DNA of 18,671 nt, taken from Dysgonamonadaceae bacterium. GTDB taxonomy: Bacteria > Bacteroidota > Bacteroidia > Bacteroidales > Azobacteroidaceae. Location: positions 1-18,671 of the forward strand of contig JAIRRK010000076.1 of assembly GCA_031256015.1 (NCBI GenBank), given 5' to 3'. This document shows positions 7,915 through 16,063 of the stretch, in pieces. The stretch's first letter is position 1. Every line of letters starts with the position of its first letter. Position numbers and translations under genes: made by a program. The notes under the pieces were generated by a model. It was not told the origin of the DNA and searched no databases. It was given only the letters and a program-made list of their open reading frames with translations.

Positions 7915-9516
7915 ATGAAAAAAAGAAACACGCTACTTCTTCTGTTGTTTTTGATGGCAAATACAATGATTTTTGCTCACCAACAGCGTATTGAAAAAAA
8001 CGATGATTTTGAAAATCAACCTATTTCACAGGAAGAATTAACAGCCGGCTATACAGATGAACATCCCGCAAGAAAACAAAAAGCGGAAATGTCGGAAGAA
8101 ACACCTCACGTGGAGCATCTACATAAAAATGCCCTTGTTTCTGCTCCGGATTCGTGGATATTGAACTTGGACAGTCTGATTAATTCGTGGCATATCAAAT
8201 ACTTCATTGAAAAAAGAGAAAATCAGGGATACAGAGAAACGATACTTGCCGACGACGCCGTATATGTTGAACGTTTGTCTCGGATGAACAATATAATTGA
8301 ATTGCCTTATAATGAAGTGGTTCGTAACTGCATCAACCTTTATGTCGACAGAAGAAGAAGTGTCGTTGAATATATGCTGGGCTTGGAACGAATTTATTTC
8401 CCGATAATCGAACAAATACTGGATGAACAGGGATTACCTGATGAGTTGAAATACTTAGCCGTAGTTGAATCCGGACTTAATCCGGTTGCCTTGTCCCGTG
8501 TCGGAGCCTCCGGATTGTGGCAATTTATGCTGCCTACCGGAAAACAATACGGATTGGAAATTAACAGTTTAATTGATGAACGACGCGACCCCCTGAAAGC
8601 TACCTATGCCGCTTGTGAGTACCTGAAAGATATGTATCATGTTTACGGCGACTGGACGCTAGCTATTGCATCGTATAATTGCGGGCCGGGAAACGTAAAC
8701 AAAGCCATTGCCCGTGCGAACGGAAGTCGGGATTATTGGAAGATTTATCCCTATCTTCCCAAAGAAACGCGAACGTATGTCCCTTTATTCATCGCGGCAA
8801 CGTATGCCATGAACTATTATGCTCATCATCAGTTGTATCCGGCGCAACCTCGATTACCCTTGTCCACGGATACGATTGTGGTTAATCAACCGGTTCACTT
8901 CAATCAGATTGCGGATGTGTTGGATGTGGATGTGGAACTGTTAAGAGCATTGAATCCTCAATATAAAAAAGATATTGTTCCCGGAAATTCAATGCCCCGT
9001 GTCATCAAACTGCCTTCCGTTAAGGCTGTTGCTTTCGCCGAAAAAGAGAACGAAATAATAAATCATCGGAAAGACGAATTGTTCGCCAATAGAACGTACG
9101 TCAGTAAAGGATTCTCCGGCCAAGAGCGAATCACCCATCGGGTAACCAAAGGTGAAACATTACTTAAAATAGGAAATAACTACGGAGTGACGACCGCTCA
9201 ATTACGGAAATGGAACGGATTGAGATCAAACAGAGTAGCTGCGGGTAAAAAGTTAACGATTTACATAGATAATGGAGGATATGCCTCCGTCAATCCTTCC
9301 AAAGAGAAAGCGAAAACGGAACAAACCCAAGATTCCTCTCAATCGACGACAGCCTTGTCCGAAAAGTATGATACTTACAAAGTGAAGGCCGGAGATTCCC
9401 TCTCTTTAATTGCCCAAAAGTATCCCGGATATTCATCCCATGATTTAAGAAGCATTAATAATCTGAAAAGCGATAAAATAAGGGTCGGTCAACTGATTAA
9501 AGTTCCCGTAAAATAA
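7915..9516 (+). CDS. mltD: Membrane-bound lytic murein transglycosylase of the MltD type with LysM repeats
   Basis: 533 residues. It cleaves the beta-1,4 bond between MurNAc and GlcNAc with formation of 1,6-anhydroMurNAc. The N-terminus (MKKRNTLLLLLFLMANTMIFA) is a signal peptide without a lipobox Cys, so it should be periplasmic rather than a lipoprotein. The SLT domain covers about 160-300: ES with catalytic Glu 185 in AVVESGLNP, GASGLWQFM (197-205), and ASYNCGPGNV (252-261). Two good LysM repeats follow at about 406-450 (HRVTKGETLLKIG) and 487-531 (YKVKAGDSLSLIA), with a Ser/Thr/Gln/Lys-rich linker between them. A third, degenerate LysM-like unit lies at about 324-367 (FNQIADVLDVDVELLRALNP). 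The rel gene starts 11 bp after the stop. Confidence 0.93.
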   Translation: MKKRNTLLLLLFLMANTMIFAHQQRIEKNDDFENQPISQEELTAGYTDEHPARKQKAEMSEETPHVEHLHKNALVSAPDSWILNLDSLINSWHIKYFIEKRENQGYRETILADDAVYVERLSRMNNIIELPYNEVVRNCINLYVDRRRSVVEYMLGLERIYFPIIEQILDEQGLPDELKYLAVVESGLNPVALSRVGASGLWQFMLPTGKQYGLEINSLIDERRDPLKATYAACEYLKDMYHVYGDWTLAIASYNCGPGNVNKAIARANGSRDYWKIYPYLPKETRTYVPLFIAATYAMNYYAHHQLYPAQPRLPLSTDTIVVNQPVHFNQIADVLDVDVELLRALNPQYKKDIVPGNSMPRVIKLPSVKAVAFAEKENEIINHRKDELFANRTYVSKGFSGQERITHRVTKGETLLKIGNNYGVTTAQLRKWNGLRSNRVAAGKKLTIYIDNGGYASVNPSKEKAKTEQTQDSSQSTTALSEKYDTYKVKAGDSLSLIAQKYPGYSSHDLRSINNLKSDKIRVGQLIKVPVK

Positions 9517-9527
9517 AACCGAAAGAA

Positions 9528-11804
9528 ATGAAAGAGACAGAAGACGATATAGTTGAAAAAACGTATCAGGCATTATTAAACAGCTATGCTCAATCCAATC
9601 ATCGGAAAAAATTCGATATAATAGAAAAAGCTTTCAAATTCGCCGAACAAGCTCACAAAGGAGTTAAACGTCGATCGGGGCAGCCCTATATTACTCATCC
9701 GTTGGCCGTTGCCATGATTGTCAGCGAGGAAATGGGATTGGGGTCAACTTCCATTGTTTCGGCTCTCTTGCACGATGTAGTGGAAGATGCCGACTATACC
9801 GTTGAAGACATAAGAAGTCTTTTCGGAGATAAAATAGCTCAAATCGTGGATGGATTAACGAAAATATCGGGAGGTATTTTTGCCGAAGCGGCTTCTGCTC
9901 AAGCCGAAAATATGAGGAAGCTTTTACTCACCATGTCGAGCGACATTCGGGTTATCTTAATAAAAATGGCCGATCGTCTGCACAATATGCGAACATTGAA
10001 TTGGATGCTTCCGGCCAAGCAATATAAAATTGCGGGAGAAACAATGTATCTGTATGCTCCTTTGGCTCATCGCTTGGGACTCTTTGCCATAAAAACGGAG
10101 TTGGAAGACCTGAGTTTCAAGTATGAACATCCGGAAGAGTATAAACAAATAGAACAAAAATTAGAAGCAACCAAGAAAAACATAGAGAAATTATACAGTA
10201 ATTTTGCCGTTCCGGTGGATAAAAGCCTGAGAGAATTGGGTTATGAATTTAAAATGCAGGCCCGATTAAAATCGGTTTACTCTATCTGGAATAAAATGCA
10301 GGCGAAGAAAGTCGGCTTTGAAGACATCTATGACGTTTTTGCCGTTCGGGTGGTGTTTGAACCTAAACCCGATATTGACGTGAAAAAACAATGCTGGGAA
10401 ATTTACTCCGCCATTACCAATATCTATAAATTGCGTCCCGACCGTATCCGCGATTGGGTGAGCCAACCGAAAGCAAACGGTTATCAGGCTCTGCACGTAA
10501 CGGTGATGGGCCCCGACGGACATTGGATAGAAATACAGATTCGAACCACTCAAATGGATGAAATCGCGGAAAAAGGGTTCGCCGCTCACTGGAAATACAA
10601 GCATCATTTCGAAGGCACCGACGTTGCCGCTCATACGGAATCGCAAGAAGATTCGGAGTTGGACCATTGGCTGAAAACCATTCAGGATATACTGGAAGCT
10701 CCAAGCCCGAATGCGATGGACTTTTTGGATACAATCAAACTCAATTTGTACAGTGCCGAAATATTCGTATTCACCCCGAAAGGAGAGATTAAAACCTTGC
10801 CTCAAAGTGCAACAGCTCTGGACTTTGCTTATGCCATCCATTCCAAGATTGGAGATCATTGCATCGGAGCAAAGGTAAATCATAAGTTGGTTCCACTCAG
10901 TCATAAATTAGATAGCGGAGATCAAATCGAAATACTGACTTCAAAGGCTCAGCAGCCCAAAGAAGAATGGTTGAATTTTGTTACAACCGCCAAAGCAAAA
11001 ACGAAAATTCAGTCGTACCTTCGGAAACAGGTAAAAGCGAAAATAAAAGAAGGAGAAGAAATGTTGGAAAACATGCTTCAATCGGCCAACATCGAAATTT
11101 CGGATGAGATATTGAATAAGATAACCACCTTCTATAAATACAAAAACAAAGAAGCTTTTTATTACGCATTAGCTCATAAACAAATAGAACTGCCCGAAAA
11201 CCTGCAGAAAATAATAAAAGGAAAAAGTCGGAATATTATCCTCCGTTACATGAAGCAAGCTTTCGGTGCAGGCAACAACTCCTCCTCAAAAACAACCGCC
11301 CCGGAGAAGGGTACACAAAAGGCGAAAACCGTTTCACCCCGAAAGATAGACAAAAAGAAAACCTATACATTAAAAGAAGAAGAGTTTCAAAAGAACTTCA
11401 TTACAAAATCCTGTTGTTCTCCGATACCCGGAGATGATGTGTTCGGGTACATACGCGACGACGAACGAGTGGAAGTCCATAAAATGTCGTGTAATCGAGC
11501 CCTTAAGTTGAAATCGCAACAAGGCGATAAAATCATCTCGTGTAAATGGGACGACTATCATAATTTTTCTTTCCTCACAACCGTTCAAGTAGAGGGATTT
11601 GACCGATTGGGCATTCTGAACGACATAACCCGAGTCATTGCAATGGATATGTCGGTGAATATGCGAAAATTAACAATCGAATCCAACGACGGATTTTTTG
11701 AAGGAACAATTGCCGTATATGTTCACGATGTAGCCGACATTAATACCCTCCTGTCGAAGCTTCGCAAGATAAAAGATGTGAAGAGTGCAATCCGTATCGA
11801 TTAA
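9528..11804 (+). CDS. rel: Bifunctional (p)ppGpp synthetase/hydrolase, long RelA/SpoT homologue
   Basis: 758 residues, full length for a long RSH. The N-terminal HD hydrolase domain keeps its metal and catalytic residues: H57 in YITHP, H82-D83 with E86-D87 in LLHDVVED, and D149 in KMADRLHN. This suggests active (p)ppGpp hydrolysis. The synthetase domain (about 235-355) retains RLKSVYSIWNKM (246-257), GYQALHVTV (318-326) and the catalytic Glu 335 and Gln 337 of WIEIQIR. A TGS domain (about 408-470), a helical region, a zinc-finger-like segment with CC at 629-630 and HKMSC at 651-655, and a C-terminal ACT domain (about 681-757) follow. A Ser/Thr/Lys-rich linker sits at 580-612. All key residues for both activities are present, so bifunctionality is the natural inference. 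It is the last gene of the parA-rel run. Confidence 0.95.
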   Translation: MKETEDDIVEKTYQALLNSYAQSNHRKKFDIIEKAFKFAEQAHKGVKRRSGQPYITHPLAVAMIVSEEMGLGSTSIVSALLHDVVEDADYTVEDIRSLFGDKIAQIVDGLTKISGGIFAEAASAQAENMRKLLLTMSSDIRVILIKMADRLHNMRTLNWMLPAKQYKIAGETMYLYAPLAHRLGLFAIKTELEDLSFKYEHPEEYKQIEQKLEATKKNIEKLYSNFAVPVDKSLRELGYEFKMQARLKSVYSIWNKMQAKKVGFEDIYDVFAVRVVFEPKPDIDVKKQCWEIYSAITNIYKLRPDRIRDWVSQPKANGYQALHVTVMGPDGHWIEIQIRTTQMDEIAEKGFAAHWKYKHHFEGTDVAAHTESQEDSELDHWLKTIQDILEAPSPNAMDFLDTIKLNLYSAEIFVFTPKGEIKTLPQSATALDFAYAIHSKIGDHCIGAKVNHKLVPLSHKLDSGDQIEILTSKAQQPKEEWLNFVTTAKAKTKIQSYLRKQVKAKIKEGEEMLENMLQSANIEISDEILNKITTFYKYKNKEAFYYALAHKQIELPENLQKIIKGKSRNIILRYMKQAFGAGNNSSSKTTAPEKGTQKAKTVSPRKIDKKKTYTLKEEEFQKNFITKSCCSPIPGDDVFGYIRDDERVEVHKMSCNRALKLKSQQGDKIISCKWDDYHNFSFLTTVQVEGFDRLGILNDITRVIAMDMSVNMRKLTIESNDGFFEGTIAVYVHDVADINTLLSKLRKIKDVKSAIRID

Positions 11805-11840
11805 CTTCTTCCTCCTTTTGTTTTGATATTGCTTCTCCCC

Positions 11841-11861
11841 GAGCCGGGTTTCGCCCGACTC
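11841..11861 (+). terminator. Weak hairpin after rel, possible terminator
   Basis: GAGCCGGG (11841-11848) and CCCGACTC (11854-11861) form an 8-bp stem with one mismatch around a TTTCG loop, 36 bp after the rel stop. No T-run follows, so this is not a classical intrinsic terminator. It could be a processing or 3'-end-stabilising hairpin. Confidence 0.35.
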
Positions 11862-11877
11862 TCCTTGCATGATGGCT

Positions 11878-12052
11878 GAAATTCTAATTGTAATCCAAAA
11901 ACAATTCTAATTGTATTCTAAAAACAACCTACGTTGTATTCTAAAAACAACCTACGTTGTATTCTAAAAACAACCTACGTTGTATTCTAAAAACAACCTA
12001 CGTTGTATTCTAAAAACAACCTACGTTGTAATCTAATTGCAACTCTGATTTG
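11878..12052. repeat. 23-bp tandem repeat array with palindromic units (array 1)
   Basis: Five identical 23-bp copies run from 11911 to 12025, flanked in register by diverged copies at 11888-11910 and from 12026. Each period contains arm ACAAC, centre CTAC, arm GTTGT and spacer ATTCTAAAA. Arm positions recur at 11924, 11947, 11970, 11993 and 12016. At 11901 the unit instead reads ACAAT, TCTA, ATTGT: both arms changed and pairing is kept. The edge units at 11878 and 12039 are degenerate. Because arms alternate, each ACAAC can pair with the GTTGT on either side (4-nt or 9-nt loop). There are no unique spacers, so it is not a CRISPR. No reading frame of interest crosses it. Confidence 0.93.
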
Positions 12053-12060
12053 TCAGATTC

Positions 12061-12290
12061 CCGATAGGCCACGGCCGCACTGTGGGCAGGGTGGGAGGAG
12101 GCCTCACTTTCCGTGGCTGCGCTGCGCTTGCACACGGCTAATAAGATGCCTGCGCTCCGCGCAGGACAATTCTTAATTATTAACTTTTACTTTTTAATTC
12201 TTTTCGTATCAAGGCAAGGAAGAAGAACCATTTTCAAGAAGCAGGCTTCCGGTTTCCGTCCTTCCCCCCGACCCGCCTGCCTTTTGAGTG
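12061..12290. other. GC-rich intergenic segment with several inverted repeats
   Basis: Bases 12061-12140 contain 57 G/C of 80, well above the surrounding AT-rich DNA. Inverted repeats include GCCACGG (12068-12074) with CCGTGGC (12111-12117), a 7-bp perfect stem CCTGCGC/GCGCAGG with a 3-nt loop (12151-12167), GAAGC/GCTTC (12238-12249), and GCAGGC (12241-12246) with GCCTGC (12275-12280). A G-rich run with three GGG tracts lies at 12083-12096. An AT-rich piece (12168-12210) separates two GC-rich parts. This looks like a composite of dispersed intergenic repeats, or a small decayed mobile element without a coding region. The 65-codon open frame at 12113-12310 has no recognisable features and I do not call it a gene. 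Confidence 0.5.
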
Positions 12291-12314
12291 GCGCATTTAT
12301 TTTCCCGTAAAAAA

Positions 12315-12345
12315 TTTTGCATAAAAAGAAATAATACTACCTTTG
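12315..12345 (+). promoter_or_regulatory. Promoter of the ilv operon
   Basis: TACCTTTG at 12338-12345 matches the Bacteroidetes -7 consensus TAnnTTTG exactly, and TTTTG at 12315-12319 supplies a -33 element 18 bp upstream, close to the usual 19-21. Transcription should start near 12351, giving an untranslated leader of about 170 nt before ilvD that contains the attenuator. Confidence 0.75.
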
Positions 12346-12364
12346 TATCCGAAAAGCAAAAACA

Positions 12365-12433
12365 ATGCAAAATAGTAATTTACATAGTCCGATTATCGTC
12401 AGCAATATTCTACTCGTCTTACAACAGAGATGA
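12365..12433 (+). CDS. ilvL: ilv operon leader peptide (attenuation), 22 residues
   Basis: A short ATG-to-TGA frame about 15 nt after the predicted transcription start. Nine of 22 residues are branched-chain: Leu6, then IIV at 10-12 and ILLVL at 15-19, ending in QQR before TGA at 431-433. These are the amino acids made by the operon's enzymes, as in known ilv leader peptides. The stop codon directly abuts the antiterminator strand (12433-12442), so a ribosome finishing the peptide would cover it, while one stalled in the Ile/Leu/Val codons would leave it free. The symbol ilvL is given by analogy in role, not by homology. There is no Shine-Dalgarno, as is usual in this phylum. Confidence 0.8.
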   Translation: MQNSNLHSPIIVSNILLVLQQR

Positions 12434-12504
12434 GAGAAAGGTGATGCTATGTAAATTAATTCTATACGATTTAACCTTTCTCTTTTACGGGGAAAGGTTT
12501 TTTT
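12376..12504 (+). promoter_or_regulatory. Transcription attenuator of ilvD-B-N-thioesterase-ilvC (competing helices)
   Basis: Three helices can form. (a) 12376-12387, inside leader codons 4-8, pairs perfectly over 12 bp with 12447-12458. (b) The antiterminator AGAGAAAGGT (12433-12442) pairs perfectly over 10 bp with ACCTTTCTCT (12474-12483). (c) The terminator stem uses 12473-12482 with 12490-12499. Helices b and c share 12474-12482 and exclude each other, while a and b interleave (pseudoknot geometry) and should compete. Proposed logic: stalling in the leader favours b and read-through; completing the leader blocks 12433-12442 and lets c form. The pairings are seen in the sequence. The mechanism is inferred from classical attenuation. 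Confidence 0.8.
12473..12504 (+). terminator. Intrinsic terminator of the ilv attenuator
   Basis: AACCTTTCTC (12473-12482) pairs with GGGAAAGGTT (12490-12499): nine Watson-Crick pairs and one G-U around a 7-nt loop, with a run of seven T at 12498-12504. It lies 20 bp before the ilvD ATG, so termination here would shut off the whole operon. Confidence 0.85.
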
Positions 12505-12524
12505 ATAATACAAAAGCAATAAGA

Positions 12525-14354
12525 ATGATGAAAATACAGCTTCGCAGTTATTCCGGAACTCACGGTCGAAAGATGGCCGGAGCGCGGGCTTTATGGAAAG
12601 CAAACGGAATGAAAGAAGAGCAAACGGGAAAACCGATTATTGCGGTTGTGAATTCGTTTACTCAATTTGTTCCGGGACATGTTCATCTGCATGAAATCGG
12701 GCAATTCGTGAAGTCGGAAATTGAAAAAGCAGGATGTTTTGCGGCCGAATTTAATACCATTGCCATTGACGACGGTATCGCAATGGGACACGACGGAATG
12801 CTTTATTCGCTTCCTTCTCGTGATTTGATTGCAGACAGCGTCGAATACATGATGAATGCTCATAAGGCCGATGCCATGGTTTGTATCAGTAATTGCGATA
12901 AAATCACGCCCGGAATGTTAATGGCTTCGATGAGACTGAATATTCCGACTGTCTTTGTGTCGGGAGGACCAATGGAAGCCGGTAATCTAAACGGACAAGG
13001 ACTGGATTTGATAGATGCAATGGTAAAAAGTGCCGACGAATCAATCAGTGACGAGCAGGTTCGGGAAATAGAATTAAATGCTTGTCTCACTTGCGGGTCG
13101 TGTTCGGGAATGTTCACGGCAAACTCCATGAATTGTTTGAACGAAGCAATCGGAATGGCCTTGGCAGGAAACGGAACCATCGTGGCAACACATGCAAACC
13201 GAAAGAAATTGTTTCAAGATGCCGCGAAATTAATTGTTGAGAATACCTGTAAATATTATGAAATGGGAGACGAGAGTGTCCTCCCTCGCAGTATCGCAAC
13301 ACGGCAAGCCTTTCTGAATGCAATGGAATTGGATATTGCTATGGGAGGCTCGACCAATACCGTTTTACATCTTCTTGCCATAGCACAGGAAGCAGGAGTG
13401 GATTTCAGCATGAAAGATATCGATATGCTCTCGCGCAAAACTCCGTGTTTGTGTAAAGTGGCACCCAATACAAATAAATACTACGTTCAGGATGTGAACC
13501 GGGCAGGAGGAATACTGGGAATTTTATCCGAATTAAATAAAGCGGGATTGATTGATGCTTCCGTCAAAAGAGTCGATGGCATGACATTGAAAGAGGCTAT
13601 TAATCGATACGATATTAATCAATCCGAAAAGTCGATGACCATCTATCATTCCGCACCGGGAGGTGTGTTCAATTTGCAAATGGGCTCCCAATCGAACATG
13701 TATGCTTCTTTGGATACCGACAGAACAAACGGCTGTATCAGGGATATTGAACACGCTTACAGTCGGGACGGAGGTTTAGCCGTATTAAAAGGAAACATCG
13801 CCCCGGATGGATGTGTCGTCAAAACAGCCGGAGTCGATAAAAGCATCCTGACCTTTTCAGGTCCGGCCAAAGTATTTGATTCTCAAGATTCGGCTTGCGA
13901 AGGGATTCTCAAGGGCGACGTAGTTGCAGGCGATGTGGTTGTAATCATTTACGAAGGGCCCAAAGGAGGTCCGGGTATGCAGGAAATGCTATATCCGACA
14001 TCTTATATAAAGTCTCGTCATTTAGGAAAAGAATGTGCATTGATTACGGATGGTCGTTTTTCGGGAGGCACTTCCGGCTTGTCAATCGGGCATATTTCAC
14101 CCGAAGCGGCAGCAGGAGGAAACATCGGTTTAGTAAGAAATAACGATTTGATTGAAATAAACATTCCCGATAGAACAATCAATTTACTGGTTTCGGACGA
14201 AGAACTGGAAAATAGAAGAAAAGAAGAATTGAAAAGAGAAAATAAAGCATTTACTCCTCCTTTCAGAAAAAGACATGTTTCAAAAGCTCTGAAAGCCTAT
14301 GCTTCAATGGTAAGTTCGGCAGATAAAGGTGCCGTAAGAATTATAACGGATTGA
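12525..14354 (+). CDS. ilvD: Dihydroxy-acid dehydratase
   Basis: 609 residues. It dehydrates 2,3-dihydroxy-isovalerate and 2,3-dihydroxy-3-methylvalerate to the keto acids before the final transamination, using an Fe-S cluster and Mg2+. Visible signatures are [10 protein letters not shown] (122-131, cluster Cys 124 and conserved Lys 126), [16 protein letters not shown] (187-202, cluster Cys 193), DDG at 82-84 for Mg2+, and the C-terminal [21 protein letters not shown] region (508-528). The start is the ATG pair at 12525/12528, right before the conserved [17 protein letters not shown]. The frame stays open back to 12288, but those codons run through the promoter, leader and terminator and cannot be coding. 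ilvB follows after 7 bp. Confidence 0.97.
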   Translation: MMKIQLRSYSGTHGRKMAGARALWKANGMKEEQTGKPIIAVVNSFTQFVPGHVHLHEIGQFVKSEIEKAGCFAAEFNTIAIDDGIAMGHDGMLYSLPSRDLIADSVEYMMNAHKADAMVCISNCDKITPGMLMASMRLNIPTVFVSGGPMEAGNLNGQGLDLIDAMVKSADESISDEQVREIELNACLTCGSCSGMFTANSMNCLNEAIGMALAGNGTIVATHANRKKLFQDAAKLIVENTCKYYEMGDESVLPRSIATRQAFLNAMELDIAMGGSTNTVLHLLAIAQEAGVDFSMKDIDMLSRKTPCLCKVAPNTNKYYVQDVNRAGGILGILSELNKAGLIDASVKRVDGMTLKEAINRYDINQSEKSMTIYHSAPGGVFNLQMGSQSNMYASLDTDRTNGCIRDIEHAYSRDGGLAVLKGNIAPDGCVVKTAGVDKSILTFSGPAKVFDSQDSACEGILKGDVVAGDVVVIIYEGPKGGPGMQEMLYPTSYIKSRHLGKECALITDGRFSGGTSGLSIGHISPEAAAGGNIGLVRNNDLIEINIPDRTINLLVSDEELENRRKEELKRENKAFTPPFRKRHVSKALKAYASMVSSADKGAVRIITD

Positions 14355-14361
14355 TTTTATT

Positions 14362-16059
14362 ATGAAGAAAGAAATAACCGGCTCTCAAATATTATTGGAA
14401 TCCCTGATAAATGAAGGAGTAGATACCATTTTCGGTTATCCCGGAGGGCAAGCTGTCCCTATTTATGACAGTTTGTATGACTATAAAGATAAATTAAATC
14501 ACATTTTAGTACGACATGAACAGGCAGCCGTACATGCTGCTCAAGGATATGCTCGCGTTTCGGGAAGGGTAGGAGTGACATTGGTTACTTCCGGCCCGGG
14601 AATGTCGAATACGATTACAGGCATTGCCGATGCTATGATGGACAGTACTCCGGTGGTTGTTATTGCCGGACAAGTTCCTGTTTCTTTATTGGGCTCCGAT
14701 GCTTTTCAGGAAATAGATGTTATCGGAACAACACAAGCTATTTCGAAATGGGCTTATCAGATTCGTTCCGTTGAAGAAATCGCTTGGGCAGTAGCTCGTG
14801 CATTTTACATTGCGTCTACAGGTCGTCCCGGTCCGGTAGTTTTGGATTTCCCGAAGGATTGTCAGGTTGGGAAAGGCCAATATAAACCGGAAAAGATTGA
14901 TTTTATCCGCTCTTATATTCCCGTGCCTGAAATAAAAATGAAGCACATCGAAGCGGTTGTCGCTTTAATCGATGAGGCAAAGAAACCTTTGGCTTTAGTA
15001 GGACAGGGAGTCATCTTAGGTCGAGCCGAAAAAGAATTGATGAACTTTGTCAAGAAAGCGGATATTCCGGTTGCTACAACTATTTTAGGATTATCGGCCA
15101 TTCCTTCCGATCATGAATTGAATGTCGGAATACTGGGAATGCACGGAAATATCGCTCCGAACATAAAAACCAACGAAGCTGACGTATTGATTGCCATCGG
15201 TATGCGTTTCGATGATCGAGTAACAGGCGACTTAAATAAATACGCCAAACAGGCAAAGATTATACATTTCGATATCGACCCTTCGGAAGTCAACAAAAAC
15301 GTGAAAGTCGATATTTCGGTGTTGGGCGATGCCAAGGAAACACTGAAAGAAGTAACCGAACGTATGAAAGAAAACAAACATACCGAATGGAGAAAAGAGT
15401 TCATTCCTCTTTGGGAGAAAGAAATCGATACGGTTATACGGAAGGAAATACATCCGGAACAAGGGCCTTTGAAAATGGGCGAAGTGGTTCATAAAGTATC
15501 GGAGGCAACCGGAGGCAACGCAATATTGGTCACCGACGTCGGACAAAATCAGATGATGGGTATTCGCTACTTCAAATACAATCAAACACGAAGTCTTGTT
15601 ACATCGGGAGGTTTGGGTACAATGGGATTTGGATTGCCCGCCGCTATCGGCGCAAAAGTGGGTGCTCCGGATAAAACGGTTTGTCTGTTCGTCGGCGACG
15701 GAGGTTTACAGATGAGTATTCAAGAGTTGGGAACAATCATGCAATCGAACATTGATATAAAGATTATCTTGTTGAACAACGATTATCTGGGGATGGTTCG
15801 TCAATGGCAGGAGTTGTTTTTCAATAAACGTTACTCCGAAACAACGATGGTAAACCCCGATTTCATCAAACTGGCGGACGCTTATCACATCCCCGCACGA
15901 AGCATCGAAACGAGAGAAGAGTTGGACGATGCAATCAGAGAAATGCTGGAAACGCAAGGAGCCTATCTTTTGGAAGCCAAAGTAATAAAAAAAGGATTGG
16001 TCTATCCGATGGTTCCCGCCGGGGCAGGTATTACGGAAATTTTATTGGACGATAAATAA
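14362..16059 (+). CDS. ilvB: Acetolactate synthase large (catalytic) subunit
   Basis: 565 residues. This ThDP/FAD/Mg2+ enzyme condenses two pyruvates to 2-acetolactate, or pyruvate with 2-ketobutyrate to 2-aceto-2-hydroxybutyrate, the first common step. The ThDP-activating Glu 53 sits in RHEQAAVHAAQGYAR. The diphosphate/Mg2+ motif GDGG starts at 445 and ends with LNNDYLGMVRQWQ (471-483), including the Trp (482) associated with acetohydroxyacid synthases and herbicide binding. QEIDVIG (116-122), GRPGPV (154-159) and GMRFDDRVTG (280-289) are also typical. It is biosynthetic AHAS rather than pyruvate oxidase, since its regulatory partner ilvN follows 4 bp later. Confidence 0.97.
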   Translation: MKKEITGSQILLESLINEGVDTIFGYPGGQAVPIYDSLYDYKDKLNHILVRHEQAAVHAAQGYARVSGRVGVTLVTSGPGMSNTITGIADAMMDSTPVVVIAGQVPVSLLGSDAFQEIDVIGTTQAISKWAYQIRSVEEIAWAVARAFYIASTGRPGPVVLDFPKDCQVGKGQYKPEKIDFIRSYIPVPEIKMKHIEAVVALIDEAKKPLALVGQGVILGRAEKELMNFVKKADIPVATTILGLSAIPSDHELNVGILGMHGNIAPNIKTNEADVLIAIGMRFDDRVTGDLNKYAKQAKIIHFDIDPSEVNKNVKVDISVLGDAKETLKEVTERMKENKHTEWRKEFIPLWEKEIDTVIRKEIHPEQGPLKMGEVVHKVSEATGGNAILVTDVGQNQMMGIRYFKYNQTRSLVTSGGLGTMGFGLPAAIGAKVGAPDKTVCLFVGDGGLQMSIQELGTIMQSNIDIKIILLNNDYLGMVRQWQELFFNKRYSETTMVNPDFIKLADAYHIPARSIETREELDDAIREMLETQGAYLLEAKVIKKGLVYPMVPAGAGITEILLDDK

Positions 16060-16063
16060 AGTG

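Noticed and set aside
8102..8117. parS-like site near parAB, containing CACGTG with a good right half
   Set aside because: The left half does not match TGTT, only 9 of 14 fixed consensus positions agree, and it lies inside the mltD coding sequence. It may be a half-site but is more likely chance.
10266..10904. A 212-codon open frame antisense to rel
   Set aside because: It overlaps the intact synthetase and TGS regions of rel and has no domain, promoter or neighbour to support it.
11878..12052. CRISPR array or integron attC cluster
   Set aside because: The repeats are contiguous with identical short spacers, there are no unique spacers or cas genes, and the arms do not match GTTRRRY/RYYYAAC core sites.
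12083..12101. Possible G-quadruplex
   Set aside because: There are only three GGG tracts plus GG pairs, short of the canonical four. I noted it as part of the GC-rich segment only.
12113..12310. A 65-codon open frame in the GC-rich intergenic segment
   Set aside because: It has no recognisable domain, and it crosses an AT-rich stretch between inverted repeats and ends inside the ilv promoter. It is best explained by chance.
12288..12524. A 79-codon N-terminal extension of ilvD that is open in frame
   Set aside because: It reads through the promoter, leader peptide, antiterminator and terminator, while conserved IlvD sequence starts just after the ATG pair at 12525.
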